Below are positions 47,364-57,928 of a DNA stretch of 64,000 bases, piece after piece (the first letter of the stretch is position 1; each line of letters begins with the position of its first letter). A program made the translations under genes and the position numbers. The notes below the pieces were generated by a model. It was not told where the DNA came from and did no database searches. It saw only the letters and a list, made by a program, of their open reading frames with translations. The DNA comes from Stomoxys calcitrans (taxonomy: Eukaryota > Arthropoda > Insecta > Diptera > Muscidae), in the NCBI RefSeq assembly GCF_963082655.1, contig NC_081552.1, forward strand, positions 60,101,404 through 60,165,403, given 5' to 3'.

Positions 47364-48365
47364 ACAAGTAAAATGCGTTAAGTTCGGCCGGGCCGAATTT
47401 GGATACCCACCACCTCGGGAATATATGTAAACCACCTTTCATCAAAATCCGGTGAAAATTGCATACCTTATGTCCCATAGCAGTTAAATCGAAATATGTT
47501 CCCATTTGGACCTGATCTGAGCCAAATTAAAGAAGGACGTCGAAGAGCCTAACACAACTCACTTTCCCAAATTTCGGCGATATTGGAAAATAAATGCGCC
47601 TTTTACGGCCCCAAAACCTAAAACCGAGAGATCGGTCTATATGGCAGCTATATCTAAATCTGGACCAATCTGAGCCATATTGCAGAAGTATGTCAAGCTT
47701 AACACAACTTCATGTTCCGAATTTCAGCAAAATCGGATAATAAATATGGCTTTTATGGGCTTAAGACCCTAAATCGGAGGATCAGTCTATATGGCAGCTA
47801 TATCCAAATCTGGACCGATCTAAGCCAAATTGGCGAAGGATGTGGAAGGGCATAACACAACTCACTGTTTCAAATTTCAGCAAAATCGGATAATAAATGT
47901 GACTTTTATGGGCCTAAGACCCTAAATCGGAGGATTGGCCGGCTATATCCAAATCTGGACCAATCTGGGCCAAATTTGTGAAGGATATCGAAGGGCCTAA
48001 CGCAATTCACTATCCCAAATTTCAGCAAAATGGTATAATAAATGTGGTTTTTATGGGCCTATGACCCTAAATCGGCGGATCGGTCTATATGGGGGCTATA
48101 TCAATATATAGTCCGATAAAGCCCATCTTCGAACTTAACCTGCTTATGGATATAAAGAGAATCTGTGCAAAGTTTCAGCTCAATATCTCTATTTTTAAAG
48201 ACTGTAGCGTGATTTCAAGAGACAGACGGATGGACATGTCTTGATCGTCTTAGATTTTACGCTGATCAAGAATATATATACTTTATAGGGTCGGAAATGG
48301 ATATTTCGATGTGTTGCAAACGGAATGACTAAATGATTATACCCCATCCTTCGGTGGTGGGTATA
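47364..48365 (-). mobile_element. family B Helentron-like element, complete
   Basis: Runs ACAAGTAAAATGCGTTAAG, hairpin TTCGGCC-G-GGCCGAA, ATACCCACCACCTCGGG and about five monomers near 153 bp (one with a deletion near 47940). The end is a very short (GTCY)n, CTGATCAAGAATATATATAC and CTTCGGTGGTGGGTATA. Confidence 0.8.
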
Positions 48366-48544
48366 AAAAGAGCGGGAGAGGTACAGGAGAGTGTGTTTAA
48401 TGTTGATCATATGCCTTTCAATACTGTTTTGACAAGTTGCCTTCGAATAAATAAAATAAAGGAATTAACCTGTTTTCGGTTTTATTTTTTGTCCCCCCTA
48501 CCCTGGGACAACCTTCCACAATAGTCTACAAGTTCTATAAAAAC

Positions 48545-48833
48545 ATGGCTGCCATATAAACCGATCAGGGATCTTGACTTCTTGAGCTCTAGAGGTCGCA
48601 ATCATTATCCGATTTATCTGAAATGTTGTACTACGGATCCTCTCATGACCATCAACATACGAGTTTATTATGATCTGAATCGGTCTATAGCCCGATACAG
48701 CTACCATATAAATCGATCTCTCTATTTTACTTCTTGAGCCCACAGAGGGTGCAATTCTTATTCGAATTGGCTGACATTTACACAGGTCTACAACATATAA
48801 TTTAATTGTGGTCCGAACCGGACCATATCTTGT
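48545..48833 (+). mobile_element. family A fragment (last monomer and start of 3' domain)
   Basis: Begins mid-monomer (CATGGCTGCCATATAAACC) and ends GGACCATATCTTG, where the complete copy at 48834 starts. The remainder of its 3' end is not found after that copy. Confidence 0.7.
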
Positions 48834-50148
48834 TATACCCTCCACCATAAGATGGGGGGTATACGAATTTCGTCATTCTGATTGTAACTACTCGAAATAT
48901 TCGTCTGAGACCAAATAAAGAATATATATTCTTGATCGTCGCAACATTTTATGTCGATCTAGCCATGTCCATCCGTCTGTCTGTCGAAAGCACGCTAACT
49001 TCCGAAGGAGTAAAGCTAGCCGCTTGAAATTTTGCACAAATACTTCTTATTAGTGTAGGTCGGTTGGTATTGTAAATTGGCCATATCGGACCATGTTTTG
49101 ATATAGCTGCCATATAAACCGATCTTGGGTCTTGACTTCCTGAGCCTGTAGAGTGCGCAATTCTTATCCGATTGGAAGAAATTTTCGCACGACGTGTTTT
49201 GTTACGATATCCAACAACTGTGCCAAGTATGGTTCAAATCGGTCCATAACCTGATATAGCTGCCATATCTACCGATCTTGGATCTTGACTTCTTGAGCCT
49301 CTAGCGTGCGCAGTTCTTATCCGATTGGAATGAAATTTTGCACGACGTGTTTTGTTACGATATCCAACAACTGTACCAAGTATGGTTCAAATCGGCTCAT
49401 AACCTTATATAGCTGTCACATAAACCGATCTTGGGTCTTGACTTCTTGAGCCTCTAGAGGGCGCAATTCTTATCCAATTTTAATAAATTTTGGCACGTAG
49501 TATTTTGTTATGATATCCAACAACTGTGCCGAATATGGTTCAAAGCGGTTCATAACCTGATATAGCTGTCATATAAACAGATCTGGGGACTTGACTTCTT
49601 GAGCTTCTAGAGGGCGCAATTTCTATCCGATTTGGCTGAAATTTCGCAAGACGTTTTTTTTTTGTTACTTTAACAACTATGTCAAATAAAGTACAAGTCG
49701 GTTCATAACCTGATATAGCTGCCATATAAACCGATCCGGGATCTTGACTTCTTGAGCCTCTAGAGGTCGCAATTATTATCCGATTTGCCTGAAATTTTGC
49801 AGGATGGATTCTCTCATGACCATTAACATACGTGTTTATTATGGTCTGAATCGGTCTATAGGCCGATACAGCTCCCATATAAATCGATCTCTCTATTTTA
49901 CTTCTTGAGCCCCCAAAGGGCGCAAATCTTATTCGAATTGGATGACATTTTACACAGGTCTCCAACATATAATTTAATTGTGGTCCAAACCGGACCATAT
50001 CTTGATATCGCTCTAATAGCAGAGCAAATCTTTTCTTATATCTTTTTTTGCCTAAGAAGAGATGCCGGGAAAAGAACTCGACAAATGCGATCCATGGTGG
50101 AGGGTATATAAGATTCGGCCCGGCCGAACTTAGCACGCTTTTACTTGT
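48834..50148 (+). mobile_element. family A element, complete
   Basis: Runs TATACCCTCCACCATAAG, short (GTCY)n (48967-48985), about five monomers, TGGTGGAGGGTATATAAG, a perfect hairpin and CTTTTACTTGT. The minus-strand open frame of 208 codons here (49540-50166) is the 153-bp monomers being read in register, not a gene. Confidence 0.9.
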
Positions 50149-50149
50149 T

Positions 50150-51138
50150 GATAATAATATTGTCATTGTTAAAATGTTTATATAAATTATACAGACAGTT
50201 CCAGAGACGGATTGAAGAATATGATTCGCATTTTAGCTAAGCAGAATAGAGGTTTGAATATTTGCCACATCAATGCGCAGAGTCTACTCAGAAAAATTGA
50301 TATATTTCTATATATATCGACTCGTCAGGAGTCGACATCATCTATGAGTTAGGATCAAGATCCCGTGTAAGGTTGTTCGAAAATCAGACACGAATGAAAA
50401 AGTAGAGACAATATTTGTGGAAGCTATTGCAAATTCACACAAGTTGCTTCTTGGATGTATTTATAGACCAAAGAAATCTATACCATATGACTCAATAATA
50501 TGCACTTTACTTGATATGTCCGTGAATTATGATGAAATTGTACTTGATGGTGATCTGAATTCGAATCTTTTCCGGGAATTTGAATAGACTCTTTAAACGC
50601 AATGGGTATGCAATCTGTGAATACAAGCACCCCAACGCATATCATTGCAAACACCAATAGTCTCCTGGACCTTTTCCTCGTTTCAAATATGGACAAAAAT
50701 TTGCTCTATGATCAACTTTGCGCACCATGCTACTCAAAACACGAACTGAACCACCACAAGAAGAAGAACCAACAAAATATTATAATTTTAAGAAAATTTG
50801 TAATGGGACTTTTACAAGAGAGTTTTATAAAATAAATTGGAACGAAATTTCAGCAGATGATCAACTAGAATTTTTTAATGATAAAGTGCGATATTTACAA
50901 AATTGTGCAGTTCCGTAGCAAATGCCTTGTGCAAGAAGTCGAAGAAATAATTCTTGGTTTAACCCAGCTATAAAAGAATTAATAAACAAAAGAGATATTG
51001 CATTCGAAAGATGGAAAATTTTCCAGATGCCTCAGTTGCATGAAGAATTACGATCACTGAGGTCCGAGGTCAACAAGGCGATACAGAGAAGCAAAAGAAT
51101 CTACTATGCCAACAAATTTCAAAATGCTACAAATACAA
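50150..51138 (+). pseudogene. jockey/CR1-type non-LTR retrotransposon, endonuclease domain and linker (broken)
   Basis: Frame pieces in order: 50248 on, L-N-I-C-H-I-N-A-Q-S-L-L, the first motif of an apurinic-type endonuclease; about 50452, L-L-G-C-I-Y-R-P; about 50545, L-D-G-D-L-N-S-N; 50602 on, a stretch with N-T-N-S-L-L-D-L-F-L-V-S-N; then S-K-H-E-L. 50718-50918 and 50922-51143 give the linker between endonuclease and reverse transcriptase (S-W-F-N-P-A-I-K-E-L, S-K-R-I-Y-Y-A-N-K-F). The family uses this domain to nick the target. Several frameshifts and stops show that this copy is dead. A family A element splits it at 51138/51139, and it continues at 52460. Confidence 0.8.
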
Positions 51139-52459
51139 ACAAGTAAAAGCGTGCTAAGTTCAGCCGGGCCGAATCTTATATACCCTCCACTATGGATCGC
51201 ATTTGTCGAGTTCTTTTCCCGGCATCTCTTCTTAGGCAAAAAAGGATATAAGAAAAGAGTTGCTCTGCTATTAAAACGATATCAGGATATGGTCCGGTTC
51301 GGACCACAATTAAATTATATGTTGGAGACCTGTGTAAAATTTCAGCCAATTCGTATAAGAATTGCGCCCATTGGGGCTCACGAAGTAAAATAGAGAGAAC
51401 GATTCATATGGGATCTGTATCGGCCTATAGACCAATTTAGACCATAATAAACACGTTTGTTGATGGTCATGAGAGGATCCGTCGTACAAAATTTCAGGCA
51501 TATCGGATAATAATTGCGACCTCTAGGGGTCAAGATGCCAGATCGGTTTATATGGCAGCTATATCAGGTTATGAACCGATTTGAGCCTTATTTGACACAG
51601 TTGTTGAAAGTAAAAATAAAATACGTCATGCAAAATTTCAGCCAAATCGGATAGGAATTGCGCCCTCTAGAAGCTCAAGAAGTCAAATCCCCAGATCTGT
51701 TTATATGACAGCTATATCAGGTTATGGACCGATTTCAACCATACTTGGCACAGTTGTTGAATATCATAACGAAATACCTCGTGCAAAAATTCATTCAAAT
51801 GGGATAAGAATTGTGCCCTCTAGAGGCTCAAGAAGTCAAGACCCAAGATCGGTTTATATGGCAGCTATATCAGGTTATGGACCGATATAAACCATACTTG
51901 GCACAGTTGTTGAATATCATAACGAAATACCTCGTGCAAAAACTCATTCAAATCGGATAAGAATTGTGCCCTCTAGAGGCTCAAGAAGTCAAGACCCAAG
52001 ATCGGTTTATATGGCAGCTATATCAGGTTATGGACCGATTTAAACCATACTTGACATAGTTGTTGGATATCATAGCAAAACACGTCGTGCAAAATTTCAT
52101 TCCAATCGGATAAGAATTGTGCACTCTAGAGGCTCAAGAAGTCAAGACCCAAGATCGGTTTTTATGGCAGCTATATCAAAACATGGACCGATATGGCCCA
52201 TTTACAATACCAACCGACCTACACTAATAAGAAGTATTTGTGCAAAATTTCAAGCGGCTAGCTTTACTCCTTCGGAAGTTAGCGTGCTTTCGACATACAG
52301 ACGGACGGACGGACAGACGGACGGACATGGCTAGATCGACATAAAATGTCGCGACGATCAAGAATATATATACTTTATGGGGTCTCAGACTAATATTTCG
52401 AGTAGTTACAAACAGAATGACGAAATTAGTATACCCCCCATTTTATGGTGGAGGGTATA
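51139..52459 (-). mobile_element. family A element nested in the retrotransposon
   Basis: Runs ACAAGTAAAAGCGTGC, hairpin TTCAGCC-G-GGCCGAA (one pair broken), about six monomers, (GTCY)n at about 52295-52327, 5' block, TGGTGGAGGGTATA. Removing it joins AATACAA to AAAATAAGTGG, restoring a plausible linker reading N-T-K-N-K-W, though a one-base shift follows. Flanks are A/A (T/T on the element's strand). Confidence 0.9.
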
Positions 52460-54203
52460 AAAATAAGTGGACAAAACTATACAGGAAATAGGAATCGGTG
52501 AAAAAACACCACTAATAAAATTTGGGGATCCTGATATAATTAATGAAGCTTTCATAAAAGCGCCACATAACTTAAATGCCCAAAGCTCATCATCTACTAT
52601 CACCAACATAGATAGTCCAATGCTGCCCATATTGAATGTATTTCCAATGTATTCTTCATTTGAATTCTCATGCGTACACCCCAGTGATGTAGCAAAATGT
52701 TGCCTGTCTATAAAATCTGATGCTGTAGGATTAGACACCATAAACCCAAAATTTATCAAAATTATATTAAAGTTTATACTGCCATTCGTAACACATATTT
52801 TTAATACAATTTTGACAACGAGTGATTATCTAAGAAGCTGGAAATATGCTAAAGTCATTCCAATCCCCAAAACTGCAAACGAATATCGACCCATATCATT
52901 CCTACCTTTCCTGTCAAAAGCTTTTGAAAGAGTTGTTCATCAGCAGATATACGAGTATTTAAACGAACAAAAACTTCTTTCAAATAGACAGTCTGGTTTT
53001 CGACCAAAGCACAGCTGTATAACTGCACTTATGGATGTCAACGAGGAAGTAAGATGAAATTTGGATGATGGAATGCTTTCCTGTCTTGTATTGATAGATT
53101 ACTCCAAAGCATTTGACTGTGTTGACCATAGCATATTATGCAGAAAGCTTAAGCATTTTTTCCACTTTTCAAGCACTGCAACCATGCTAATATCTAACTA
53201 CTTACGGGATCGTGTCCAGTCTGTCGTGGTAGGAAATCGCGTTTCCACACCATTGCATATAATGCAATGGTGTGGGAGTTCCTTAAGGGTCCATTTTGGG
53301 ACCGCTTCTATTTTGTATATAAATGAACTGCCAACTAGACTGACACATTCAAAAATCCAAATCTATGCAGACGATGTACAAATCTATCTGAATTGCTCAA
53401 AGACAGAACTATGTCATGGAATAGAGAAGCTAAACACCGACTTAAGAAATATCAACATGTGGGCTATGGAAAACAAACTGAACATAAATCCAAACAAATC
53501 AAAGTTCATAATTTTTTCAAACCGCTGCCAGGAAGTGTTGTGCTTATACCCTGTGCAAATTGGAAATAACGCAATCAAACAGGTATAAACCAAAAAATCT
53601 TGGTGTAATTATTAATCAAACACTAACATGGAAGGACCATATCATATCAGCGAAAGGCAAAATCTTTATACACACCACAGAACATCAGATCGCTTTTAGT
53701 GAAATCATATCTTGTACCTATATTTCTATATGGCTGTGAGTTGTTTAGCCAATGTGACTCGAGAAGCAGAAATCGGTTGGAAATGGCACATAACGCTATA
53801 ATAAGATATGTCTATGGTCTAAAGAGAAATGAAGTGTTTCAACTTTCACAAAAAAGTTGCATGGTATCGCATTCGGCGATTTGATTTTTATAAGAACACT
53901 TTAATGATACATAAGTTAGTGTACAACAGAACTCCTGAAAATCTTCACACCAAATTTAAAATTGGTAGATCTAGCAGAATAATTGTAATAGTACCCATTC
54001 GCTATCGTCTCCTGATATCTGAATGGCTATTTTTCTGCTGCTCCTCATATTCAATTTATTGGCAACGCAAATGCTTTTAAGAAAGCTTTATATGATTATT
54101 TCTAATAATTTTGTTACCTTGTATTTATGTTAAAAATTGTCTACTTATGACAGGAAACTTATTTATTAATTTGGTTACTTGTTTAATTATCTTATCTATT
54201 TAT
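52460..54203 (+). pseudogene. jockey/CR1-type non-LTR retrotransposon, reverse transcriptase, C-terminus and 3' UTR (broken)
   Basis: 52467-53054 encodes the fingers (Y-R-P-I-S-F-L-P-F-L-S-K-A-F-E, then R-Q-S-G-F-R-P-K-H-S-C). An in-frame TGA at 53055 precedes 53061-53585 with motif A (L-I-D-Y-S-K-A-F-D-C-V-D-H) and motif C Y-A-D-D at 53364-53375, the catalytic Asp residues. Motif B (G-V-P-stop-G-S-I-L-G-P-L-L-F) lies in another frame at 53275-53313, with its Gln codon changed to TAA. 53699-53884 and 53829-54080 give the thumb (P-I-F-L-Y-G-C-E-L-F) and tail. No RNase H is seen. The last 120 bases are AT-rich 3' UTR. Dead copy. Confidence 0.85.
53245..53275. repeat. perfect 14-bp hairpin inside the reverse transcriptase remnant
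   Basis: CCACACCATTGCAT (53245-53258), loop ATA, then ATGCAATGGTGTGG (53262-53275). It sits exactly where the frame of the reverse transcriptase shifts before motif B. Confidence 0.9.
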
Positions 54204-55405
54204 TATACCCTCCACCATAAGATGGGGGTATACTAATTTCGTCATTCTGATTGTAACTACTCGAAATATTCGTCTGAGACCCCATACAGTATATATATTT
54301 TTGATCGTAGTGAAATTTTATGTCGATCTAGCCATGTCCGTCCGTCTGTCCGTCCATCCGTCCGTCTGTCCGTCCGTCCGTCTGTCTGTCGAAAGCACGC
54401 TAACTTCTGAAGGAGTAAAGCTAGCCGCTTAAAATTTTGCACAAATACTTCTTATTAGTGTAGGTCGGTTGGTATTGTAAATGGGCCATATCGGTCCATG
54501 TTTTGATATAGCTGCCATATAAACCGATCTTGGGTCTGGACTTCTTGAGCTTCTAGAGTGCGCAATTCTAATCCGATTGGGATGAAATTTAGCACGACGT
54601 GTTTTGTTATGATATCCAACAACTGTGCCAAGTATGGTTCAAATCGGTCCATAACCTGATATAGGTGCCATCTAAACCGATCTTGGGTGTTGACTTCTTG
54701 AGCCTCTAGAGTGCGCAATTCTTATCCGATTGGGATGAAATTTTGCACGACGTGTTTTGTTATGATATCCAACAACTGTGCCAAGTATGGTTCAAATCGG
54801 TCCATAACCTGATATAGCTGCCATATAAACCGATCTTGTCTTGACTTCTTGAGCCTCTAGAGAGCGCAATTCTTATCCGATTGGAATGAAATTTTGTACA
54901 ACGTGTTTCGTTATTATATTCAACAACTGTGCCAAGTATGGTTCAAATCGGTCCATAACCTAATATAGCTGTCACATAAACAGATCTGGGGACTTGACTT
55001 CTTGAGCTTCTAGAGGGCGCAATTCCTATCCGATTTGGCTGAAATTTCGCAAGACTTTTTTTATTGTTTCTTTCAACAACTATGTCAAATAAAGTACAAG
55101 TCGGTTCATAACCTGATTTAGCTGCCATATAAACCGATCTGGGATCTTGACTTCTTGAACCTCTAGGGAACGCAATTCTTATTCGAATTGGCTGACATTT
55201 TACACAGGTCTCCAACATAAATATAATTTAATTGTGGTCCAAACCGGACCATATCTTAATATCGCTCTAGTAGCAGAGCAAATCTTTTCTTATATCTTTT
55301 TTTTTTGCCTAAGAAGAGATGCCGGAAAAAGAACTCGACAAATGCGATCCATGGTGGAGGGTATAAAAGATTCGGCCCGGCCGAACTTAGCACGCTTTTA
55401 CTTGT
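54204..55405 (+). mobile_element. family A element, complete
   Basis: Runs TATACCCTCCACCATAAG, (GTCY)n at 54337-54391, about five monomers (one fused to the 3' domain near 55160), hairpin and CTTTTACTTGT. It lies at the 3' edge of the retrotransposon. Confidence 0.85.
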
Positions 55406-55540
55406 TTTTTGTTAAATGCGATTATTATCAACACAAATTTTATTATTAAATCAACTATTGTAACAATCTTATTATTACAACAAAAGCCACATACTATAAT
55501 TATAAGATTTAAAATCTTGTTGTATGTGAAACTGAAAACA

Positions 55541-56073
55541 AATAAACAAACAATGAAAGGTATTCGGGAGTAGATCACGAATATGGTGAGAAAGGAGGAA
55601 AATGCTATATAATTTGTTGATATTGGAGGGGGCGGACCCTACCCCGTTACCCCAAAAGCACCACCCGAAATCAAGGTTGACCGATAGAGACAATATGGGC
55701 ATCAAATGAAAGATATTGGAGAGTAGAATAAAAATATGGTATTAATCCCCACACGAAATATTGAAAAATTATGTCTAAGAATTTGCGGGTCACCCAACCT
55801 ACAAAGAGCCCCCCAAATGGGAATTTTACTCGATCATAGCTATTTAAGACTCAAATGAACGGTATTTGGGAGCTGATAACGAATATGACATTAAACTTTG
55901 TGTTCAAGAATCTAGGTGGTGCTTTAAATCCTAAAACCGCCTCCAATATGTTATTTGACCAATTAAAACAAGCGATAGATATTTGCAGTTGGATCATATG
56001 AATGGAGACGCCAACATGCAGCATTTATCTCATAATGATAACCTATCGGTCTTTAAAATAAAGACAAATAAAA
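55541..56073 (+). mobile_element. family H-related fragment, second type
   Basis: About three units (AATGAAAGGTATTCGGGAG, TGGGCATCAAATGAAAG, AGACTCAAATGAACGG), then GTTATTTGACCAATTAAAAC and GGATCATATGAATGGAGACG, shared with 45420-45440 and 46232-46262. Truncated. 55406-55540 before it is AT-rich and unassigned. Confidence 0.5.
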
Positions 56074-57862
56074 ACAAGTAAAAGCGTGCTAAGTTCGGCC
56101 GGGCCGAATCTTATATACCCTCCACCATGGATCGCATTTGTCGAGTTCTTTTCCCGGCATCTCTTCTTAGGCTAAAAAGGATATAAGAAAAGAGTTGCTC
56201 TGCTATTAAAACGATATCAAGATATGGTCCGGTTCGGACCACAATTAAATTATATGTTGGAGACCTGTGAAAAATTTCAGCCAATTCGTATAAGAATTGG
56301 GCCCATTGGGGCTCACGAAGCAAAATAGGGAGAACGATTTATATGGGATCTGTATCGGGCTATAGACCGATTCAGAACTTAATAAACACGTTTATTGATG
56401 GTCATGAGAGGATCCATCGTACAAAATTTCAGGCATATCGGATAATAATTGCGACTTCTAGGAGTCAAGAAGTCAAGATCCCAGATCGGTTTATATGGCA
56501 GCTATATCAGATTATAAACCGATTTGAACCCTATTTGACACAGTTTTTGAAAATAAAAATTAAATACGTCATGCAAAATTTCAGCCAAATCGGATAGGAA
56601 TTGCGCCCTCTAGAAGCTCAAGAAGTCAAATCCCCAGATCTGTTTATATGACAGCTATATCAGGTTATGGACCGATTTCAATCATACATGACACAGTTGT
56701 TGGATATCATGACGAAATACTTCGTGCAAAAACTCATTCAAATCGGATAAGAATTGTGCCCTCTAGAGGCTCAAGAAGTCAAGACCCAAGATCGGTTTAT
56801 ATGACAGCTATATCAGGTTATGAACCGATTTAAACCATACTTGGCACAGTTTTTGGGTATCATAACAAAATACGTCGTGCGAAATTCCATTCCAATCGGA
56901 TAAGAATTGCGCCCTCTAGAGGCTCAAGAAGTCAAGACCCAAAATCGGTTTATATGGCAGCTATATCAGGTTATAGACCGATTTAAACCATACTCGGCAC
57001 AGTTGTTGGATATAACAACAAAACACGTCGTGCAAAATTTCATTTCAATCGGATAAGAATTGCGCACTCTAGAGGCTCAAGAAGTCAAGACCCAAGATCG
57101 GTTTATATGGCAGCTATATCAGGTTATGAACCGATTTGAACCATACTTGGCACAGTTGTTGGACATCAAAACAAAACACGTCGTGCAAAATTTCATTCTG
57201 ATCGGATAAGAATTGCGCACGCTAGAGGCTCAAGAAGTCAAGATCCAAGATCGGTTTATATGGCAGCTATATCAGGTTATGGACCGATTTGAACCATACT
57301 TGGCACAGTTGTTGGATATCGTAACAAAACACGTCGTGCGAAAATTTCATTCCAATCGGATAAGAATTGCGCACTCTACAGGCTCAGGAAGTCAAGACCC
57401 AAGATCGGGTTATATGGCAGCTATATCAGGTTATAAACCGATTTGAGCCATACTTGGCACAGTTATTGGATATCATAACAAAACACGTCGTGCACAATTT
57501 CATTACAATCGGATAAGAATTGCGCACTCTAGAGGCTCAAGAAATCAAGACCCAAGATCGGTTTATATGGCAGCTATATCAAAACATGGTCCGATATGGC
57601 CAATTTACAATACCAACCGACCTACACCAATAAGATGTATTTGTGCAAAATTTCATGCGGCTAGCTTTACTCCTTCGGAAGTTAGCGTGCTTTCGACAGA
57701 CAGACGGACGGACGGACAGACGGACGGACATGGCTAGATCGACATAAAATGTCGCGACGATCAAGAATATATATACTTTATGGGGTCTCAGACGAATATT
57801 TCGAGTAGTTACAAACAGAATGACGAAATTAGTATACCCCCCATCTTATGGTGGAGGGTATA
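56074..57862 (-). mobile_element. family A element, complete, long array
   Basis: Runs ACAAGTAAAAGCGTGC, perfect hairpin, TATACCCTCCACCATGG, nine or ten monomers at about 153-bp spacing, CGGCTAGC, (GTCY)n at 57695-57729, 5' block, TATGGTGGAGGGTATA. Confidence 0.9.
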
Positions 57863-57928
57863 AAAATTATGCTTCTAATATATATTCAAGAACAAAGCAT
57901 ACTTGATTAATTTAAAATGTAAAATGTA

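Noticed and set aside
49540..50166. 208-codon open frame as a repeat-protein gene
   Set aside because: It is 153-bp family A monomers read in register on the strand of an otherwise non-coding element. The same pattern occurs in many unrelated copies, with no start context or conserved domain.
50150..54203. Single functional retrotransposon split only by the nested element
   Set aside because: Besides the insertion there are in-frame stops (for example 53055) and frameshifts in the endonuclease and around motif B, so it was or became non-functional independently.
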